64,000 bases of DNA from positions 4,342,501-4,406,500 of the forward strand of contig NZ_CP107970.1 in assembly GCF_036090055.1 (NCBI RefSeq), written 5' to 3'. The DNA comes from Nocardioides sp. NBC_00368 (GTDB lineage: Bacteria > Actinomycetota > Actinomycetes > Propionibacteriales > Nocardioidaceae). Under the pieces are notes generated by a model, which was not told the DNA's origin, made no database searches, and saw only the letters and a list, made by a program, of their open reading frames with translations. A program made the position numbers and the translations under genes. Shown here one piece after another: positions 1 through 8,132 of this stretch (within the stretch, counting starts at the first letter, position 1; every line of letters begins with the position of its first letter).

Positions 1-1103
1 CCCGCGCCCAGGCGTCGACCGGCATCACCGGCACCGGCCAGGTGATGGGCACGCCTCAATACCTCAGCCCCGAGCAGGCACGTGGCGAGAAGGCCACGCC
101 GGCCTCGGACGTCTACTCCCTCGGCGTGGTCGCCTTCGAGTGCCTGGCCGGCTACCGGCCGTTCCAGAAGGAGACCCCGGTCGCGACCGCGATCGCCCAC
201 CTGCACGACCCGGTGCCGCCGCTGCCCGACCACGTCCCCGCCGACCTGGCCGCGATCGTGATGCGGAGCCTGCAGAAGGACCCGAGCCTCCGCTACGCCG
301 ACGCGGCCGCGTTCACGGCCGCGATGGTCGGTCACGGTGCCGCCGCTGACCCCGACGCCGACGCCACCACCGTCGTCGCCGCCGCGCCCGGTGACGCGAC
401 CGCGACGTCGGTCATGGACCCGGTCCCCTCGCCCGCTGGCACTCAGAACTTCGTCGGCATGCAGGGTGGTCCGGGCGGTCCCGAGGGTCCGACTCCGCCT
501 CGCTACCAGGACCCCTACGACCGTTACGACGAGGACGAAGACCAGCGGCCCTGGTACAAGAAGCCGTTCAACATCGTCGTGCTCGTGATGCTGGTGGCGG
601 TGATCGTCGCGATCATCTGGATCATCTCGACCCTCGCCGCCGACCCGGAGACGCCTCCGGCCAACGACACCTCCACCACACCCTCGGCCTCCCCGACGCC
701 CACGCCCACGGAGAAGGCCGAAGAGGAGCCGAAGCCCGTCGAGATCGACGAGGACGCCTACATCGGCCGCAACGTCGACGAGGTGCGGTCCGAGCTGAGT
801 GACCTCGGCCTGAACGTCAAGGTGGCGGTCCAGGACAACGACGGCAGCAACGAGCCCGACACGGTCGCCGGCCTCGACCCGACCCGCAACCTCTACGAGG
901 GCGACCCGATCACCATCCGCTACTACGGCGAGCGTCCGGAGGTCGACCCCACTCCCACCGAGGAAGAGCCCGACGAGGAGGAGACCGACGAGGAGGAGCC
1001 GACCGACGGCGAGTCCTCCGACGGCTGGGTCTTCCCCGACATTCCCGGCGAAGAGAACACCGACGGTGGCAACGGCAACGGTAACGGGGGCGGCAATGGC
1101 TGA
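1..1103 (+). CDS. pknA: Ser/Thr protein kinase PknA-like, C-terminal part (5' end outside window)
   Basis: The reading frame is open from the window edge, so the N-lobe and catalytic loop are missing. What remains starts at the activation segment (MGTPQYLSPEQARG, the APE-equivalent region) and runs through the C-lobe. A Pro/Gly-rich linker and one membrane helix (IVVLVMLVAVIVAIIWII) follow. Outside the membrane come one PASTA-like domain (YIGRNVDEVRSELSDLGL onward), a Glu/Asp-rich stretch and a short Gly/Asn tail. PASTA kinases sense muropeptides or lipid II and phosphorylate cell-wall and division proteins. The stop lies 8 bp inside the next kinase gene, so the two are translationally coupled, as in the actinobacterial pknA-pknB operon. 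Naming it PknA rests on position. Confidence 0.88.
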   Translation, partial: RAQASTGITGTGQVMGTPQYLSPEQARGEKATPASDVYSLGVVAFECLAGYRPFQKETPVATAIAHLHDPVPPLPDHVPADLAAIVMRSLQKDPSLRYADAAAFTAAMVGHGAAADPDADATTVVAAAPGDATATSVMDPVPSPAGTQNFVGMQGGPGGPEGPTPPRYQDPYDRYDEDEDQRPWYKKPFNIVVLVMLVAVIVAIIWIISTLAADPETPPANDTSTTPSASPTPTPTEKAEEEPKPVEIDEDAYIGRNVDEVRSELSDLGLNVKVAVQDNDGSNEPDTVAGLDPTRNLYEGDPITIRYYGERPEVDPTPTEEEPDEEETDEEEPTDGESSDGWVFPDIPGEENTDGGNGNGNGGGNG

Positions 1104-2910
1104 GGGAGCGCTCCTCGCCGGTCGCTACGAGGTCGGCGAGCTGCTCGGCCGAGGCGGGATGGCGGAGGTCCGCAAGGGCACCGACCACCGGCTCGGCCGC
1201 GTGGTCGCGATCAAGCGGCTGCGGATGGACCTCGCCAGCGATGCGACCTTCCAGGCGCGTTTCCGGCGCGAGGCGCAGTCCTCGGCCAAGCTCAACCACC
1301 CCTCGATCGTGTCGGTCTACGACACCGGCGAGGAGAAGTCCGACGACGGCGTCGCCCAGCCCTACATCGTGATGGAGTACGTCGCCGGCCGCACGCTGCG
1401 CGACGTGCTCCGTGAGGGTCGCAAGATCCTGCCCGAGCGAGCGCTGGAGATCAGCTCCGACGTACTCAACGCGCTCGACTACAGCCACCGCAACGGGATC
1501 ATCCACCGCGACATCAAGCCGGGCAACGTCATGCTGACGCCGGCCGGTGACGTGAAGGTGATGGACTTCGGCATCGCCCGGGCGCTCAACGACGTCCAGT
1601 CCACGATGACGCAGACTGCGGCCGTCGTGGGCACCGCGCAGTACCTGAGCCCCGAGCAGGCCCGTGGCGAACAGGTCGACGCCCGCTCCGACGTCTACTC
1701 CGCCGGCTGCCTGCTCTATGAGCTGCTGACCGGCCGTCCTCCGTTCGTCGGCGACTCGCCGGTCTCGGTGGCCTACCAGCACGTTCGCGAGCACGCCCAG
1801 CCTCCCTCGGCCCACGACCCGTCGCTGCCCCGTGAGCTCGACGCGATCGTGATGAAGTCGCTGGCCAAGCGGGTCGAGGACCGTTACCAGTCGGCGCAGG
1901 CGATGCGCACCGACATCGAGCGCTATCTCGCCGGACGTCCGGTCCAGGCGACCGTGCCGCCGAGCATCGACCAGACCCAGGTCGCCCAGAACCGCACGGT
2001 CGCGGGCGCCCCCTACGGCGGCGACCCCACCAACGGTGGCTACTACCCGCCCCAGGACGACCGGCCCCAGGGCCCGCGCCCGTGGGTTCTCGTCCTGCTC
2101 GGACTCGTCATCATCGGCCTCATCGGGCTGGGTGCCTACTTCCTGCCTGCAGCCCTCGGCCCGCAGACGACGCCCGCGCCCGACGTCACCGGCCTGACCG
2201 AGGAGAAGGCGAGGACCGAGCTCAGCGCGGCCAAGCTCAAGGGGGAGGTGAAGCGGGAGCCGAGCGACACCGTCGCAGTGGGCGTCGTGATCTCCCAGGA
2301 CCCACCCGCCGGTCAGGACGTCGAGGAGGGCAGCACCGTCACCCTGACGGTCTCCACTGGCCCACCCAACCGGGAGATGCCCAACGTCGTCGGGATGAAA
2401 CAGGCGGCGGCGAAGGACCTGCTCGAGGGCGCGCCCTACAACTTCACGGTGAAGATCGAGACGGCCGCCTCCGACGAGGACAAGGGCACCGTGATCGAGT
2501 CCGACCCGGTCGCGGACCAGAGCGTCACGACCGGCAAGACCACCGAGGTCCTCCTGACCGTCTCCAAGGGCCCGAAGAAGGTCCCCAACGTCGTCGGCAA
2601 GACCGCCGAGCAGGCCGAGGAGATCCTCCGCAACGCCGGCTTCACGCCGGTCCGCAAGGACGAGCCGAACACCGACAAGCCCAAGGGCACCGTCGTCGAG
2701 CAGACGCCGGCCAAGGGCACGCCGCTGGCTCAGGACGGCCAGGTGATCATCTTCGTCTCGACGAAGGAGGAGGCCCTGCCGAGCTGTCAGACGCTCGTGC
2801 CCGGGACCGATCCGGCCAACCCGTCGGCCTCGGCCACCCAGACGGCCGAGCCGGGCGACCCGCCGACGTGTGACCCGGCGCTCCCGCCGAGCACCCCGTC
2901 CGCGCCGTAG
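1096..2910 (+). CDS. pknB: Ser/Thr protein kinase PknB with three PASTA domains
   Basis: This is a 604-residue membrane kinase. The chosen ATG gives MAEGALLAGRYEV; it overlaps the pknA stop by 8 bp and matches the usual PknB N-terminus, whereas the upstream in-frame ATG would only add MATATVTGAA. Visible kinase motifs are the Gly loop LLGRGGMAEV, the VAIKRL lysine, the catalytic loop HRDIKPGN, DFG (VMDFGIA) and the SPE segment (YLSPEQARG). One membrane helix (VLVLLGLVIIGLIGLGAYFL) is followed by three PASTA repeats beginning near PDVTGL, PNVVGM and PNVVGK, then a Pro/Ser/Thr-rich tail. The expected role is control of peptidoglycan synthesis and division. The gene pair is followed by a bidirectional terminator. 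Confidence 0.96.
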   Translation: MAEGALLAGRYEVGELLGRGGMAEVRKGTDHRLGRVVAIKRLRMDLASDATFQARFRREAQSSAKLNHPSIVSVYDTGEEKSDDGVAQPYIVMEYVAGRTLRDVLREGRKILPERALEISSDVLNALDYSHRNGIIHRDIKPGNVMLTPAGDVKVMDFGIARALNDVQSTMTQTAAVVGTAQYLSPEQARGEQVDARSDVYSAGCLLYELLTGRPPFVGDSPVSVAYQHVREHAQPPSAHDPSLPRELDAIVMKSLAKRVEDRYQSAQAMRTDIERYLAGRPVQATVPPSIDQTQVAQNRTVAGAPYGGDPTNGGYYPPQDDRPQGPRPWVLVLLGLVIIGLIGLGAYFLPAALGPQTTPAPDVTGLTEEKARTELSAAKLKGEVKREPSDTVAVGVVISQDPPAGQDVEEGSTVTLTVSTGPPNREMPNVVGMKQAAAKDLLEGAPYNFTVKIETAASDEDKGTVIESDPVADQSVTTGKTTEVLLTVSKGPKKVPNVVGKTAEQAEEILRNAGFTPVRKDEPNTDKPKGTVVEQTPAKGTPLAQDGQVIIFVSTKEEALPSCQTLVPGTDPANPSASATQTAEPGDPPTCDPALPPSTPSAP

Positions 2911-2925
2911 CCCCGACCGCTCGCC

Positions 2926-2963
2926 GAAGCCCCTGTCTCACTTGTCCTGAGGCAGGGGCTTCG
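2926..2963. terminator. Bidirectional terminator between pknB and the DUF881 gene
   Basis: Near-perfect arms CGAAGCCCCTG and CAGGGGCTTCG extend through TCTCA/TGAGG around a 7-nt loop. The hairpin lies between convergent genes and contains the stop codon of the minus-strand gene. Confidence 0.7.
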
Positions 2964-3726
2964 CGTATTTCACGTCGAGCAGGCCGTCGTAGGCCGGCGC
3001 GGTGAGATAGGTCAGCGGCTTGAGGAACCAGCCGATCTGGACATTGGGGTCGCGGGCGTCGTCCCGGTAGTTCTGCACATGGTCGTCCCGGTCGATCGCC
3101 GCCTGGAGACGGTCGGGGTCGCCGACTGCCTCGATGACGTACGGCTGGGGGTAGGGCACACCGTCGAGCTGCACCGTGCTGCCGGAGCACTTGATGCCCG
3201 TGGTGGTGATGATCCGCTTGCCGGCGATCGTGATCGCTTCGGCACCACCGGCCCAGAGCGCGTTGACGACGGCCTGGATGTCCTGCTGGTGCACGACCAG
3301 CGAGTTGGGGTCGTCGCCGGTGTAGCTCTCCTGGACCTCCGAGGGCGCGTCGCCCAGCACGATCTGCATGCCGGCGCCGCTGTGGTCGGAGGTGCCCGCT
3401 GGGTCGGCGAGACGCGCAGACTGGTGCTGGAGCTTCTTGACGTCCTTGTCGGTGACCCCGCTGGTGAGCTGGTCAACCTCGCTCTGTAGGTCGGCCAGCT
3501 GGGCCTCGAGGCGGTTGTAGCGGATCCGCTCGCCGTCGACCAGCGTCGCCAGATCTTCGTAGCGCCCTGGACGCAGATCGGTGCCGTCCGCGTTCACGAA
3601 GCTCACCGCCAGCAGGCCGCCACAGAGCAGCACCACGACGGGTGTACCGAACCTCCAGGAGGTCGCACGGGTCCAGCGCTTTGGTTTAGAAGTGGGGTTA
3701 GCCTGGGTTCCGGAGCTCACGACCAT
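2938..3726 (-). CDS. DUF881 family membrane-anchored protein
   Basis: A 262-residue protein from ATG 3726 (MVVSSGTQANPTSK); the frame runs further upstream but without a better start. A single N-terminal membrane helix (TPVVVLLCGGLLAVSFV) is followed by a coiled-coil-prone stretch (RLEAQLADLQSEVDQL) and the DUF881 body. DUF881 features are ALWAGGAEAITIAGKRI, a conserved Cys (GIKCSGSTV) and PYPQPYVIEAVGDP. The fold resembles FtsQ/DivIB-like extracytoplasmic domains, but function is unknown. It lies opposite crgA with a 43-bp divergent gap, the arrangement of Rv0012 and crgA in Mycobacterium. The glutamine amidotransferase gene found next to the kinases in mycobacteria is absent here. Confidence 0.88.
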   Translation of the reverse strand: MVVSSGTQANPTSKPKRWTRATSWRFGTPVVVLLCGGLLAVSFVNADGTDLRPGRYEDLATLVDGERIRYNRLEAQLADLQSEVDQLTSGVTDKDVKKLQHQSARLADPAGTSDHSGAGMQIVLGDAPSEVQESYTGDDPNSLVVHQQDIQAVVNALWAGGAEAITIAGKRIITTTGIKCSGSTVQLDGVPYPQPYVIEAVGDPDRLQAAIDRDDHVQNYRDDARDPNVQIGWFLKPLTYLTAPAYDGLLDVKYAKPLPQDK

Positions 3727-3769
3727 TAGGGTATGCGCAGCAATCACATTTGTCTGAGGAGCATCACCC

Positions 3770-4231
3770 GTGGCCAAGCTCAAGCTCTCGAAGAAGAGTG
3801 ATCTCGACCTGCCCAAGGACCCGATCTTCACTCCGCGCTTCGGGATCGCCCTGCTGCTGATCGCCCTCGGCATCGGCTGGATCGTCTACTACTACGTCGG
3901 GGTCCGCCCCAACGAGATCGGTGGCGACTTCACCGGGCCGAAGCCGGTGCAGAAGCTCGAGGGGTGGAACTACCTGATCGGCTTCGTCCTGCTCTTCCTG
4001 GGCCTGGCCGTCTCCGCGCACCCGAAGACCCCGCTGGGTCGGGGCCGCGGCGTCGTGGTCGGCATGCTCGGCTGCTTCGTGATCGGCCTGATCTGGATCT
4101 GCGTCTTCTACGTCTTCGCCAACGACCACCTGGACAAGATCTGGGTGTTCAACGACCTGGGTCAGAAGAACCTGCTGGTCGGCATCGGCTTCATGGCGGT
4201 GGGCTTCACCTTCGCCACGAAGTGGGAGTGA
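3770..4231 (+). CDS. crgA: Cell division protein CrgA, apparently with two CrgA-like halves
   Basis: CrgA is a small membrane protein that helps place and assemble the divisome and elongation machinery; the usual form has about 80-95 residues and two membrane helices. This one has 153 residues and four predicted helices, near residues 24-44, 66-83, 95-116 and 133-150. Each half repeats the CrgA pattern: a first helix ending in aromatic residues (IGWIVYYYVG; LIWICVFYVFA), a linker, then a second helix beginning W/K-N-x-L-(I/V)-G (WNYLIGF; KNLLVGIGF). The C-terminal half keeps the family ending GFTFATKWE. The start is GTG 3770. It lies between the DUF881 gene and a rhomboid gene, the normal crgA neighbourhood. 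Confidence 0.88.
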   Translation: MAKLKLSKKSDLDLPKDPIFTPRFGIALLLIALGIGWIVYYYVGVRPNEIGGDFTGPKPVQKLEGWNYLIGFVLLFLGLAVSAHPKTPLGRGRGVVVGMLGCFVIGLIWICVFYVFANDHLDKIWVFNDLGQKNLLVGIGFMAVGFTFATKWE

Positions 4232-4249
4232 TCCCTGCATTAGACCCCG

Positions 4250-4282
4250 AAAGAGGCGCAACCCTTGCGGTTGCGCCTCTTT
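4250..4282. terminator. Strong bidirectional terminator after crgA
   Basis: Perfect 14-bp arms (AAAGAGGCGCAACC and its complement) around a 5-nt loop. The A-run at one side and T-run at the other suit both converging genes. Confidence 0.85.
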
Positions 4283-4299
4283 GCGTTACACGGGTGTAG

Positions 4300-4338
4300 T
4301 TCTCCACAGGGTCTTCCACACCTGTGGATTTGTCCACG
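4300..4338. promoter_or_regulatory. Cluster of DnaA-box-like sites in a convergent intergenic gap
   Basis: Four DnaA-box-like 9-mers sit within 39 bp: TTCTCCACA (4300-4308), TCTTCCACA (4312-4320), TGTGGATTT (4323-4331, reverse orientation) and TTGTCCACG (4330-4338). Two differ by one base from the actinobacterial consensus TTGTCCACA. No gene starts here, because crgA and the rhomboid gene converge on it, so promoter control is unlikely. A DnaA titration or accessory site is possible. Confidence 0.45.
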
Positions 4339-4375
4339 CCGTGAAAACGCCCCGAAAACACCTGCTTCGAAGGCC

Positions 4376-5308
4376 TCAGAACACCAACATCCGTACGCCG
4401 ACGAGCGCAAGCAGCAGCAACGTGAACCCGCCCAGAGCAGCCCATTGCAACGGCGCCTTCCGGTCGGCCCGGAGCGAGGTGAAGATCCACGCGACGACGA
4501 GACCGCCGATGAACCCGCCGACGTGCCCCTGCCAGGAGATGCCGTTGCCGAAGAAGGTGATGCCCGCGTTGATCAGCAGCACCGGCAGCAGCGGGGAGAG
4601 CGACTGCCCGGCCCGGACGAAGAGCACCACGAGAACGCCCAGGAGCCCGAAGATCGCGCCGGAGGCGCCGACGGTGCCCTGGGTGGCTGCATTCGGATCG
4701 CTCGCCCAGAGCACCAGCACCGACCCAGCGATGCCGGAGATCACGTAGAAGACCAGGAACCGGAGCCGCCCCACGATCGGCTCGAGGAACGAGCCGAGCA
4801 TATAGAGCGAGAGCATGTTGACGGCGATGTGCAGGACGTCGATGTGAGTGAACACGGAGGTGAGCACCTGCCACACCGCGCCGTCATCGACCCCGGGGTA
4901 CCAACTGGCACCGAATTCGGACGCCTGAGTGCATGATGCCTGCGGCACGACGACCGCTTGCCCGTCCGGCCCGAGGCAGAACTGCCTGAAGCGGATCGGG
5001 AGCACCTGTGTAAGCACCGACGAGTGCCATCCGGTGAGGACGATGCTCAACCAGACCGCGACGTTGACGCCGATGAGCGAGAAGGTCACCGGGAGCGCCC
5101 GGAAGCTCACCCGCGCGCCCGTGAAGCGCTTGGGCTGGCGTACGGACTTGTGGCCTTCACGTATGCACTCAGGGCATTGGAAGCCGACCGAGGCGGCCGT
5201 CATGCAGTCAGGGCAGATGGGACGCCCACAGCGCTGACAGCTGATGTGAGTCTCACGGCCGGGGTGGCGGTAGCAGACCGGCACCCCGACCGGGGTCGTC
5301 TCGGACAA
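4376..5308 (-). CDS. Rhomboid family intramembrane serine protease with N-terminal zinc-finger-like motif
   Basis: This 310-residue protein begins with paired Cys/His residues (CYRHPGRETHISCQRCGRP, then CPDC and CPEC), a B-box-like zinc-binding segment often fused to actinobacterial rhomboids. A multi-helix rhomboid core follows, with the catalytic serine in GASGAIFGLLG and the catalytic histidine in WQGHVGGFIGG. Rhomboids cut transmembrane segments within the bilayer; the substrate here is unknown. The start is an unusual TTG immediately after the ppiA stop (TGATTG), supported by GAGGG at good spacing, so it is probably translated by coupling to ppiA. Confidence 0.93.
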   Translation of the reverse strand: MSETTPVGVPVCYRHPGRETHISCQRCGRPICPDCMTAASVGFQCPECIREGHKSVRQPKRFTGARVSFRALPVTFSLIGVNVAVWLSIVLTGWHSSVLTQVLPIRFRQFCLGPDGQAVVVPQASCTQASEFGASWYPGVDDGAVWQVLTSVFTHIDVLHIAVNMLSLYMLGSFLEPIVGRLRFLVFYVISGIAGSVLVLWASDPNAATQGTVGASGAIFGLLGVLVVLFVRAGQSLSPLLPVLLINAGITFFGNGISWQGHVGGFIGGLVVAWIFTSLRADRKAPLQWAALGGFTLLLLALVGVRMLVF

Positions 5309-5824
5309 TCAGCCCTCGACGATCTCGACCGTCTCGATGACGACCGGCTCGACCGGGCGGTCCATCGCGCCGGTCTTGGTGCCGGAGATCGAGTCGACGG
5401 CCTTCTTCGACGCCTCGTCGGCGACCTCACCGAAGATGGTGTGCTTGAAGTTCAGCCACGGCGCCTGGCCGGTGGTGATGAAGAACTGCGAGCCGTTGGT
5501 GCCGGGGCCGGCGTTGGCCATCGCGAGCAGGTAGGGCTTGTCGAAGGTGAGCTCGGGGTGCGGCTCGTCCTTGAAGGTGTAGCCCGGGCCGCCCGTACCG
5601 GTGCCCAGGGGGCAACCGCCCTGGATCATGAACCCGTCGATGACGCGGTGGAAGCCGAGACCGTCGTAGTAGGGGACACCGGAGCGGCCGGCGTCGTCCG
5701 TGTACTCCTTGGTCCCCGTCGCGAGCCCGACGAAGTTGGCGACCGTCTCCGGAGCGTGGTTGGGGAACAAGGTGATCGTGATGTCACCGTGATTGGTGTG
5801 GAGGATGGCCTTCTGGTCAGCCAT
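5309..5824 (-). CDS. ppiA: Peptidyl-prolyl cis-trans isomerase, cyclophilin type
   Basis: A 171-residue cytosolic cyclophilin without signal peptide. Active-site signatures are FHRVIDGFMIQGG (with the catalytic Arg), MANAGPGTNGSQFFI and WLNFKHTIFGEV. It catalyses proline isomerisation during folding. The start MADQKAIL at 5824 is preferred over the ATG at 5842 because GGAAGG lies at correct spacing. Its stop abuts the rhomboid start. Position matches ppiA near gyrA in Mycobacterium. Confidence 0.95.
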   Translation of the reverse strand: MADQKAILHTNHGDITITLFPNHAPETVANFVGLATGTKEYTDDAGRSGVPYYDGLGFHRVIDGFMIQGGCPLGTGTGGPGYTFKDEPHPELTFDKPYLLAMANAGPGTNGSQFFITTGQAPWLNFKHTIFGEVADEASKKAVDSISGTKTGAMDRPVEPVVIETVEIVEG

Positions 5825-5902
5825 GACCTGCCCTTCCGACATTGGGATTGGTACGGGATGTAACTCCTCGATCCTCCCACAGGGTCGGTCGTGGACCCGA
5901 GG

Positions 5903-6235
5903 TCAGGAGGCCGCGTCAGCCAGCTTCGGAGCGATCCGGTCGGCGACGCGGCGCTCGACCCAGAAGATCAGCCCGGGGATCAGGCCGGCGATCATCATCA
6001 GCAGGAACTCGGGGATCGTCCAGCGGGCCTTCTGGGTGAGCAGGAACGCGACGATCACGTAGATGATGAAGATCCAGCCGTGCGCGACCCACAGCGGCGT
6101 CATCGTCTCGCCGAAGGACTGCAGAGCGGTGCCCTCGGGGAGCAGATACTTGAACAGCGAGGAGATGGTGCCGACGAGCAGCAGCACACCGACAACGTAC
6201 GCAAGCACCTTGTAGGTGCCGAACAGCTTGTTCAC
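5903..6235 (-). CDS. DUF3817 family small membrane protein
   Basis: A 110-residue protein with three hydrophobic helices (VLAYVVGVLLLVGTI, GWIFIIYVIVAFLLT, FLLMMIAGLIPGLIFWV) and the DUF3817 pattern G-T/L-x-S-F-G-E-x-M-T-P-L-W-V-A-H-G-W. Function is unknown; the family is widespread in Actinobacteria as an integral membrane protein. The GTG start overlaps the SURF1 stop by 4 bp (GTGA), so the two are co-translated. Confidence 0.85.
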   Translation of the reverse strand: MNKLFGTYKVLAYVVGVLLLVGTISSLFKYLLPEGTALQSFGETMTPLWVAHGWIFIIYVIVAFLLTQKARWTIPEFLLMMIAGLIPGLIFWVERRVADRIAPKLADAAS

Positions 6236-7092
6236 GCGTCCGAGGGTACGCCCCCGGTGGTCGAGCTTGTCGAGACCATCTGTCCCGACGCATCGACCCC
6301 GTGATCAGCATCATCGTCATCGGTCCGCGGACGGAGCGTGTCACGCACGTAGCGCCACCACACGTAGATCCCGAAGACGCCGAACAGCCACCACTCGATC
6401 GCGTAGAGCAGGTTGCGCAGTCCGGTCGTGGCCTCCGGCTCGGGCAGCTGCGGAGCCGGCACGTCGGCGACGTCGGTGGCACCGTCGTTGACCGGCATCG
6501 AGCTGGCCGGCCAGTTGTCCTCGATCGGCGAGCGCACCATGTAGGCGCTGTAGAGGTCGTAGCTGGTGCGCGAGATCAGGTCGGAGATGTCGAGCTGCGG
6601 GAAGACGTTGTCGGACTTGCGGTCGTCGGCGACGTTGGTCCAGTCGCTCGGCTGCAGCCAGCCGGTGACGGTGACGTGGCCGCGCGGCGCGGGCGGTGCG
6701 GTGCCGACCTCCGGCGTCCAGCCGCGCACGACGTAGACGGCCGACTCAGTGTCCTCGACGAGCACCGGCGTCACGGCCCAGAAGCCGACCTGAGAGCCCC
6801 GCTCCATCCCGTCGATGAAGATGGTCTCCTCAGGCATCCAGATCCCGGAGACGGTCACCGGACGGCCGATCTGCTCCCACGGGAAGGCGTCGTTGGGCCC
6901 GATCAGGTCCGTGAACGCCTTCGGCTTCGCGTGCACGAGCTCCGCCACCTGGTCCTGCTTGTCCTGCTGGCTCGACTCGTACTGCCAGACCCCGAGCAGC
7001 ACCGCGCCGGTCACGAAGATCACCACCAGCGCGTGCGCACCCCACATCCTGGGGGAGAAGATGCTTCGCGGGGGTCTGGTCTGGGCGGCCAT
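6232..7092 (-). CDS. SURF1 family cytochrome c oxidase biogenesis protein
   Basis: A 286-residue protein with the SURF1 layout: an N-terminal membrane helix (ALVVIFVTGAVLLGVWQY, including the family G-x-W-Q), an extracytoplasmic domain (RPVTVSGIWMPEETIFID, VYVVRGWTP, VTVTGWLQPSD) and a C-terminal helix (LRNLLYAIEWWLFGVFGIYVWWRYV). SURF1 helps haem insertion or assembly of the terminal oxidase. The last residues (MVSTSSTTGG) come from a VETT palindrome inside the gene, so the tail is probably not conserved. It overlaps the DUF3817 gene. Confidence 0.88.
   Translation of the reverse strand: MAAQTRPPRSIFSPRMWGAHALVVIFVTGAVLLGVWQYESSQQDKQDQVAELVHAKPKAFTDLIGPNDAFPWEQIGRPVTVSGIWMPEETIFIDGMERGSQVGFWAVTPVLVEDTESAVYVVRGWTPEVGTAPPAPRGHVTVTGWLQPSDWTNVADDRKSDNVFPQLDISDLISRTSYDLYSAYMVRSPIEDNWPASSMPVNDGATDVADVPAPQLPEPEATTGLRNLLYAIEWWLFGVFGIYVWWRYVRDTLRPRTDDDDADHGVDASGQMVSTSSTTGGVPSDA
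6256..6280. repeat. VETT palindrome inside the SURF1 gene
   Basis: One copy of the dispersed palindrome with left arm GGTGGTCGAG, centre CTT and right arm GTCGAGACCATC (last bases variant). It lies in the last codons of the SURF1 gene and is read there in antisense. Confidence 0.85.
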
Positions 7093-7114
7093 AGCAGTCC
7101 CAGCGTACGGGGGC

Positions 7115-8017
7115 CTAGTCGCAGACCGCGAATGGGACGCGTTCGCTGGTGACCAGGGTGGCCGCTGTCACCGGGCTGGTCACCCGGAAACCGATCCGGC
7201 CCGTGGACGGATCCGCGACACCGTTGGTGAAGACCTTCTTGTACGCAGCATCCTGATCACCCAGCTTCAGCCGGTAGAACAGATCGTCGCGGTCCTCGCC
7301 GAGTCGCAGCGTGGCCAGCCCGCCGCCGAACTCGACCGAGTAGGCCTCGACCGGGGCCAGTCGGGTCTTCTCCTTCGGCCCACCCTCGGCGCAGCCGTTG
7401 ACGACGTACGTCGAAGTGGCGGGGCCTCCGGCGACGGCGACCAGCGCCTCCTGGGCCGCCCAGTTCTCGGCATCCACGGCTGCAGTGTTCTTGGTGATCA
7501 GGTGGGTCTTCGGGTCGAACTTCGCGCCCTTCAGAGGGCCGACGCCGGCCTTGATCGCCTCGCCCGGCTTCACCCGGTCGGCGACCCTGATGACGAACCC
7601 CTCCTTACCGGCACCGGTGAACCTGGCCTCCCAGACGACATCGGCCGCGCCCCACTGGTAGGTATCACGCAGCCGCTCGTCGACGCCACGTAGCAGCCCG
7701 CCGCTGACCTGGGCCGCGCCTTTGTCGGCCCGGCTCCACAGGTCGCTCTGGTCCGCCGGGCTCGACCTGCTGGTGACGTCGTCGAGGCCGAAGAGCGACT
7801 TGACCTCGTCGTAGTCGGTCACCGCCAGCGTCTTCGCACCCGCGGGCACGAACGTCATGGCGGCCTCGACAGGGCTCATCGTCGGGGCGTACGCGGGGTA
7901 GGCGTCCTCCGTCGGCGCCGCCTCCGGCTTCTTCGGCTCGCCGTCGTCCCCGCAGCCGACCAGCGCAACTGCCAGGCCAATGGCCAGCACCCCGACGCCC
8001 CATCGCCTCACGTTCAC
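7115..8017 (-). CDS. Putative lipoprotein of unknown function
   Basis: A 300-residue protein with a lipoprotein signal: a hydrophobic stretch (VGVLAIGLAVALVGC) ending in a lipobox (LVGC), then a charged, Pro-rich linker (DDGEPKKPEAAPTEDA). The mature part is soluble, with two cysteines (VNGCAEGG and a C-terminal FAVCD) that could form a disulfide. I do not recognise the domain. GTG 8017 is used; a second GTG three codons later is possible. It lies 22 bp upstream of SURF1 on the same strand and may be co-transcribed with it. Confidence 0.75.
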   Translation of the reverse strand: MNVRRWGVGVLAIGLAVALVGCGDDGEPKKPEAAPTEDAYPAYAPTMSPVEAAMTFVPAGAKTLAVTDYDEVKSLFGLDDVTSRSSPADQSDLWSRADKGAAQVSGGLLRGVDERLRDTYQWGAADVVWEARFTGAGKEGFVIRVADRVKPGEAIKAGVGPLKGAKFDPKTHLITKNTAAVDAENWAAQEALVAVAGGPATSTYVVNGCAEGGPKEKTRLAPVEAYSVEFGGGLATLRLGEDRDDLFYRLKLGDQDAAYKKVFTNGVADPSTGRIGFRVTSPVTAATLVTSERVPFAVCD

Positions 8018-8088
8018 CCCAACGAGTATTCCCGATCCCCGTCACGGTATGTGGCACATCTGTCCCGGCGAGATGGCGCCACATAGAG

Positions 8089-8119
8089 GGAGGCCGCAGG
8101 CAGATTGCCTGCGGCCTCC
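8089..8119. terminator. Terminator after the hydroxylase gene
   Basis: Perfect 14-bp arms (GGAGGCCGCAGGCA and its complement) with a 3-nt loop, 13 bp beyond the stop of the minus-strand dioxygenase gene. No long T-run follows, as is common in actinobacteria. Confidence 0.75.
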
Positions 8120-8132
8120 TGGATCCCGAGCG

